DNA from: Catellatospora citrea
GTDB taxonomy: Bacteria > Actinomycetota > Actinomycetes > Mycobacteriales > Micromonosporaceae
Direction: 5' to 3'
Assembly: GCF_003610235.1 (NCBI RefSeq)
Contig: NZ_RAPR01000001.1
Coordinates: 7,812,001 to 7,876,000 of the forward strand
Length of the DNA stretch: 64,000 bases
The translations under genes and the position numbers were made by a program. The first letter of the stretch is position 1, and every line of letters begins with the position of its first letter. The notes beneath the pieces are model-generated. The model worked only from the letters and a program-made list of their open reading frames with translations, ran no database searches and was not told where the DNA came from. Shown piece after piece: positions 60,717 to 64,000 of the stretch.

Positions 60717-61535
60717 TCAGGCGGTGACGGGTGAGCCTGCCAGGAATCTGGACAGGGGCCGGACGAACTCGTCGTGGGCGACGGTGGGGGCGTCGTGGGC
60801 CGATCCCGGGATGATGATCGCCTGTCCGTGGGGGATGGCCTCGGCCAGCGCCCGGCAGCTTTCGGCGAAGTGCTCCGGGCTGCGGGCGCCGGCGGCGAGC
60901 AGGACCTCGGCGGTGATCGCGGCGTAGTCGCCGGGCAGGCCGTCGTGTTCGTGGATGCGTCGGAACTCGGCGGCCACGGTGGGCAGCAGGTCCGCCAGGG
61001 CGCGGTTGCCGGGCCGGCGCAGCAGCATCCGGTTGAGCCGCAGGGCGAGGCCGAACGGGAGCTTGGCGGCGGGCCCGTCGGGGTGTGTGGCGCGGTTCAG
61101 CAGCGTCAGCGCACGGGCCCGGTCGCCCGCGTGCAGCGCCTGCTCGAACTGGTCGAGGAGGTCCCGGCCGGGAACGGACAGGATCGGGTCGTACACCGCG
61201 ACGCGGTACAGGGGCAGGCTCAGCGCCGCGCGCAGGGCGAGGAAACCGCCGCTGCCGTGCCCGAGGATGTGGCGGGCGCCGGTGTGCTTGAGCACGGCGG
61301 ACAGGTCGGCGAGGTCGGTCGCGACGGTTCCGGCGCCGTCCAGCGGGGCGGCGTCCGGCAGCCCGCGGCGGTGGTAGAGGTGCACCGTGAACCGGTGTTC
61401 CAGCGCCTCCGCCAGCCCGTGGTAACGCTGCTGCGCGACGATGCCGCCGTGCAGGACGACGACCGCCGGCCCGGTGCCGGTGGTGTGCACCACGATCGGC
61501 GCGCCATCGGCCGAGGTGATCCTGTCGACCCGCAT
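60717..61535 (-). CDS. Alpha/beta hydrolase fold protein
   Basis: A 272-residue hydrolase: oxyanion region V-V-L-H-G-G-I-V, nucleophile elbow G-H-G-S-G-G (Ser), C-terminal His in I-I-P-G-S-A-H-D-A. The acid residue is not certain. Substrate unknown. GGAGGAGGGG is 4-6 nt upstream of ATG 61535. Other Met/Val starts upstream lack signals. Confidence 0.88.
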   Translation of the reverse strand: MRVDRITSADGAPIVVHTTGTGPAVVVLHGGIVAQQRYHGLAEALEHRFTVHLYHRRGLPDAAPLDGAGTVATDLADLSAVLKHTGARHILGHGSGGFLALRAALSLPLYRVAVYDPILSVPGRDLLDQFEQALHAGDRARALTLLNRATHPDGPAAKLPFGLALRLNRMLLRRPGNRALADLLPTVAAEFRRIHEHDGLPGDYAAITAEVLLAAGARSPEHFAESCRALAEAIPHGQAIIIPGSAHDAPTVAHDEFVRPLSRFLAGSPVTA

Positions 61536-61600
61536 CGAGCCCCTCCTCCACCGGCGAACCGTGACCCGCAATGCTAAACGCCCGAGGGGGGCGTGGGGGG

Positions 61601-62065
61601 TCAGGCTTGCGGCGGGAGGGCGGCGAGGATGTCGGCGGCGTGCGTGAAGTCGGCCGGGTCGGCTGCCGTGGCCAGCGCCCGCTCGGCCGCGGCGGTCGGG
61701 GTCGAGGGCGGCACCACGAGCAGGTCCAGCTGCTCGTCACGGGCCGTGAGGGCGATGGCCAGCGCCGGGTCCTGGGTCGCGAACCACCCGATGCGCACCG
61801 CTTGCGAGCCGACGGTGAGCCGCCGGACGTGGTCCGGCCACACGGTCTCGTTGAGCATGAGGTGGCGGATCGGGCCGTATCGCTGTGCCAGTGCCGTGAC
61901 CAGGGCGGGAAGTTCTTCGGCGGCGTTCCAGGTGCGGGGCCACCAGCCGCCGTCGAGAACCGCCTGTTCGGCCCGGTGAGGTGCGAGAGCCAGTCTGGCC
62001 GCGGGCGATGTGGCGGCGGTGGTCGAGACGGTGGCGGGAATGGCGCTGTCCACGATGCTTTGCAT
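61601..62065 (-). CDS. DUF5994 family protein
   Basis: A 154-residue actinobacterial protein: L-D-G-G-W-W-P-R-T-W, L-M-L-N-E-T-V-W-P-D-H-V and I-G-W-F-A-T-Q-D-P define DUF5994. Function unknown; often near stress or membrane genes. ATG 62065 has AAGGACGG 8 nt upstream. Confidence 0.85.
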   Translation of the reverse strand: MQSIVDSAIPATVSTTAATSPAARLALAPHRAEQAVLDGGWWPRTWNAAEELPALVTALAQRYGPIRHLMLNETVWPDHVRRLTVGSQAVRIGWFATQDPALAIALTARDEQLDLLVVPPSTPTAAAERALATAADPADFTHAADILAALPPQA

Positions 62066-62290
62066 GATCGACCGTCCTTTGCTGAGCCGGGTTGGCGGCC
62101 GACAGCGGTGATCCGCCCGGCCGATCGTCTACGCCGAATGAGTCGAGCAACGTCGACCTCGACAGTGGTGCCTGCGCTGACGCGACGGCAGCCACCGGGG
62201 CCCGGAGCGGCACTTTCAGCCTACGCCCTCCGAGCCTGCTCAGCCCTGCCGCGAGACCGCGATCTCGGGGTGCGCGGTATCGGCAGGCAG

Positions 62291-63763
62291 TCAGCCCTCG
62301 CGCATGGCGTCGAGCAGGGCGGTGACGCCGACGGTGGCGAAACCCACCCGCGCGTCGCTCGCGCCGTACGGCAGCCACAGCGTGCCCTGGTGCAGCAGCC
62401 CGCCGCAGGAGTAGACGACGTTGGGGACGTATCCGTCGCGGTCGCCCGCCGCCGGAGCCAGCAGCACCCCCGGCAGCTCCGCGATGACCCGTTCCGGCTG
62501 GTGCAGGTCCAGCAGGATCGCCCCGATGGCGTACTGCCGCATGGGTCCCACCCCGTGGGTGAGCACCAGCCACCCGGCGTCGGTCTCCAGCGGCGAGCCG
62601 CAGTTGCCGACCTGGATCAGGCTCCAGGCGCGCCCGGGACGCAGCAGCGGCACGGGTGCGCCCCAACGGTTGTCGCCGTCGAGCACCGTCAGCCCGAGGG
62701 TCTCGCCGTCGGACCGGCACAGGGCCACGTGGCGGCCCTCGATAGTGCGGGGGAACAGGGCCACCCCTTTGTTGCGCGCACCGGGCCCGCGCATCGGCGT
62801 CACCTCGAAGCGGGTGAGGTCGGCGCTGTCGAGCATCCGCGAGGCGATCTGCCGCCCGTCGTAGGCCGTGTAGGTCGCCCGGTAGCTCGCTTCACCGTCG
62901 TCGCCGGTGACCCTGACGAAGCGGGCGTCTTCCATGCCGTTGCTCTCGGAGGGGTTGTTCGGCCACAGCACCCGCCGGCTGAGCGGCACCTCGTCGGGGA
63001 AGACGATCGAGTAGCTGTCGGCGATGGTGCGGCGCAGCTGTTCCACGGTGCGCTGCGCGGTGGCTCGATGCAGCAGGTCGGGCGGGATCCGGGCCAGGGT
63101 CTGCTCGAACTGCTGGTCGTCGAAGCGTTCCGGCAGCAGGCCCAGCACGGTCGCCGAGACCTCGTCGTCGTACGCCTCCTCGGTCAGCCCGGCGGCGAGC
63201 AGGTCGCGCCGGTGCACGGGGCTGACGCGCGTCCCGACGGTCAGCGGCCCGGGTCGCGGCGCCAGGGCCAGGTCCCCGCCGGGTCCGAGGACCGCGGCCG
63301 CGAACCCGATGGACGACAGGTGTCCTTCGCCGATCTGGCGCAGGCTGATCGCCACGCGCAGCTGCCCGGCGGCCAGTGCGGACTGGTCGGGGTGTTCGAC
63401 CATGGACGGGTTGCACAGGGCCGCGGCCTCGACGGCGTACTCGTGGCTGAAGAACGCGCCGATCAGCGTCCGCATCGTGGGCGGCAGCTCGCGCTCGGGG
63501 CTCACCCGGTGCCTGACCAGGTCGAAGTGGTGGCGGAAGGTGGCCGCGAGCTCGTGGTGGCGGCTGCCGAAGCCGTGCATGACCTCGTCGAGCAGGCGTG
63601 CGGCGGCGTCGTCGTCGAGTGCGGTGATGCGCTCGACCAGCCCGGAGGCCCGGGTGCGGGCCAGTGCGGCGTCCTCGCCGGGCACGAACAGTTTCACGAT
63701 CACCCGCCGCGGGTCGGGCTCCAGCGTCACGTGATGCCTGACGGCGAGCTCGCCGGTGGTCAT
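62291..63763 (-). CDS. GH130 beta-mannosyl/glycosidic phosphorylase-type enzyme
   Basis: A 490-residue protein. The C-terminal five-bladed propeller has GH130 motifs: N-G-M-E-D-A-R-F-V (catalytic Asp region, usually G-x-E-D-P-R), R-N-K-G-V-A-L-F-P, and V-G-N-C-G-S-P-L-E-T-D-A-G-W-L-V-L-T-H-G-V. The N-terminal ~170 residues are helical and extra to the minimal fold. It cleaves or makes beta-mannosidic bonds using phosphate. ATG 63763 overlaps the upstream gene's stop (ATGA), so the two are coupled. Confidence 0.88.
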   Translation of the reverse strand: MTTGELAVRHHVTLEPDPRRVIVKLFVPGEDAALARTRASGLVERITALDDDAAARLLDEVMHGFGSRHHELAATFRHHFDLVRHRVSPERELPPTMRTLIGAFFSHEYAVEAAALCNPSMVEHPDQSALAAGQLRVAISLRQIGEGHLSSIGFAAAVLGPGGDLALAPRPGPLTVGTRVSPVHRRDLLAAGLTEEAYDDEVSATVLGLLPERFDDQQFEQTLARIPPDLLHRATAQRTVEQLRRTIADSYSIVFPDEVPLSRRVLWPNNPSESNGMEDARFVRVTGDDGEASYRATYTAYDGRQIASRMLDSADLTRFEVTPMRGPGARNKGVALFPRTIEGRHVALCRSDGETLGLTVLDGDNRWGAPVPLLRPGRAWSLIQVGNCGSPLETDAGWLVLTHGVGPMRQYAIGAILLDLHQPERVIAELPGVLLAPAAGDRDGYVPNVVYSCGGLLHQGTLWLPYGASDARVGFATVGVTALLDAMREG

Positions 63764-64000
63764 ACCGGCACCGCCGTCCGTGCGTGCTGCAACGTGGACA
63801 GCAGCGCCAGGGTGGACTCCGCGCCCTGATTGAGGTTGGGCCCGTACGGCGTCAACCCGTCGTAGCCGCCGCCGGTGCGCTCGTCCCACATGACCGCGTC
63901 GGCGTCGTTGGCGCCGAGGAACCAGGCGACGGTCCGATCCAGATCGGCCTGCCAAGCCGGGTCTCCGGTCACGGCCGCGGCGGTGGCGAACGCGTCGGCG
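63760..64000 (-). CDS. Six-hairpin glycosidase-like protein, C-terminal end (runs off the window)
   Basis: The frame is open to the window edge; only the last ~79 residues are seen: W-F-L-G-A-N-D, D-G-L-T-P-Y-G-P-N-L-N-Q-G-A-E-S-T-L-A-L-L. The N-Q-G-A-E-S helix end suits an (alpha/alpha)6 carbohydrate-active protein. It overlaps the GH130 gene by 4 bp, so both likely act on the same mannan- or glycan-type substrate. Confidence 0.65.
   Translation of the reverse strand, partial: ADAFATAAAVTGDPAWQADLDRTVAWFLGANDADAVMWDERTGGGYDGLTPYGPNLNQGAESTLALLSTLQHARTAVPV

Overview
High-GC (about 70 percent or more by eye), actinobacterial chromosomal DNA. The gene content is SigE-type ECF sigma factors, a PadR/DUF1048 operon, DUF2975, DUF998 and DUF5994 proteins, an IdeR-type iron box, GTG/TTG starts and many long antisense shadow frames. 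Together with an AAGAAGGTGCCCTTCC-type intergenic hairpin this suggests a soil Micromonosporaceae member; that placement is inference. No rRNA, tRNA, CRISPR array, intact insertion sequence or prophage was seen.

Layout. 0-6.5 kb: the tail of a sigma-factor/ectodomain fusion, a DUF2975-XRE pair behind a tandem operator, then housekeeping-type enzymes (GNAT, aminoglycoside-phosphotransferase-like, SDR, NTF2-like) and a zinc-ribbon-like hypothetical. 6.7-12 kb: two large uncharacterised proteins, one carrying a type II secretion pseudopilin-like C-terminus and the other an Ala-rich helix and a D-I-K-P motif, plus small hypotheticals. 12-18 kb: CsoR repressor, its operator and a P1B-type ATPase with a CPD motif; a PadR-DUF1048-DUF1048 operon; a drug-type ABC-2 exporter. 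18-24.5 kb: alpha/beta hydrolase, a large secreted subtilisin, and a sigma/anti-sigma/lipoprotein set in which the last two share an extracytoplasmic domain. 24.8-27 kb: a WD-like repeat protein divergent from an HPF1-like protein.

27-35 kb is a self-contained galactan/galacto-oligosaccharide locus. It has a solute-binding protein, two permeases and a LacI regulator on the minus strand, a GH42 beta-galactosidase on the plus strand and a secreted GH53 endo-galactanase on the minus strand, tied together by five copies of a TGTGAACGTTCACA-type palindrome. The secreted galactanase would cut galactan, the ABC importer would take up oligosaccharides (its ATPase is presumably elsewhere), GH42 would hydrolyse them, and the LacI protein would repress all units.

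35-41 kb: oxidoreductase, GNAT and DoxX genes, then a lower-GC, decayed and probably acquired patch. This patch has a pseudogene with an in-frame TAG, an internally deleted ISL3-type transposase, two lipoproteins, a secreted metzincin-like protein and a gene fragment. 41-50 kb: a LAL-type regulator, methionine aminopeptidase divergent from an XRE regulator, and a trio of flotillin-like SPFH protein, APC transporter and a one-helix paralogue of that transporter's cytoplasmic tail. 50.4 kb: a short gene interrupted by an in-frame TGA. 51-55 kb: an iron-siderophore importer operon (binding protein, two permeases, ATPase) behind an IdeR-like box. 55-64 kb: DUF998 and MFS membrane proteins, AsnB asparagine synthase with a possible 30-residue ORF upstream, a hydrolase, DUF5994, a GH130 phosphorylase-type enzyme, and the end of a six-hairpin-type protein running off the window.
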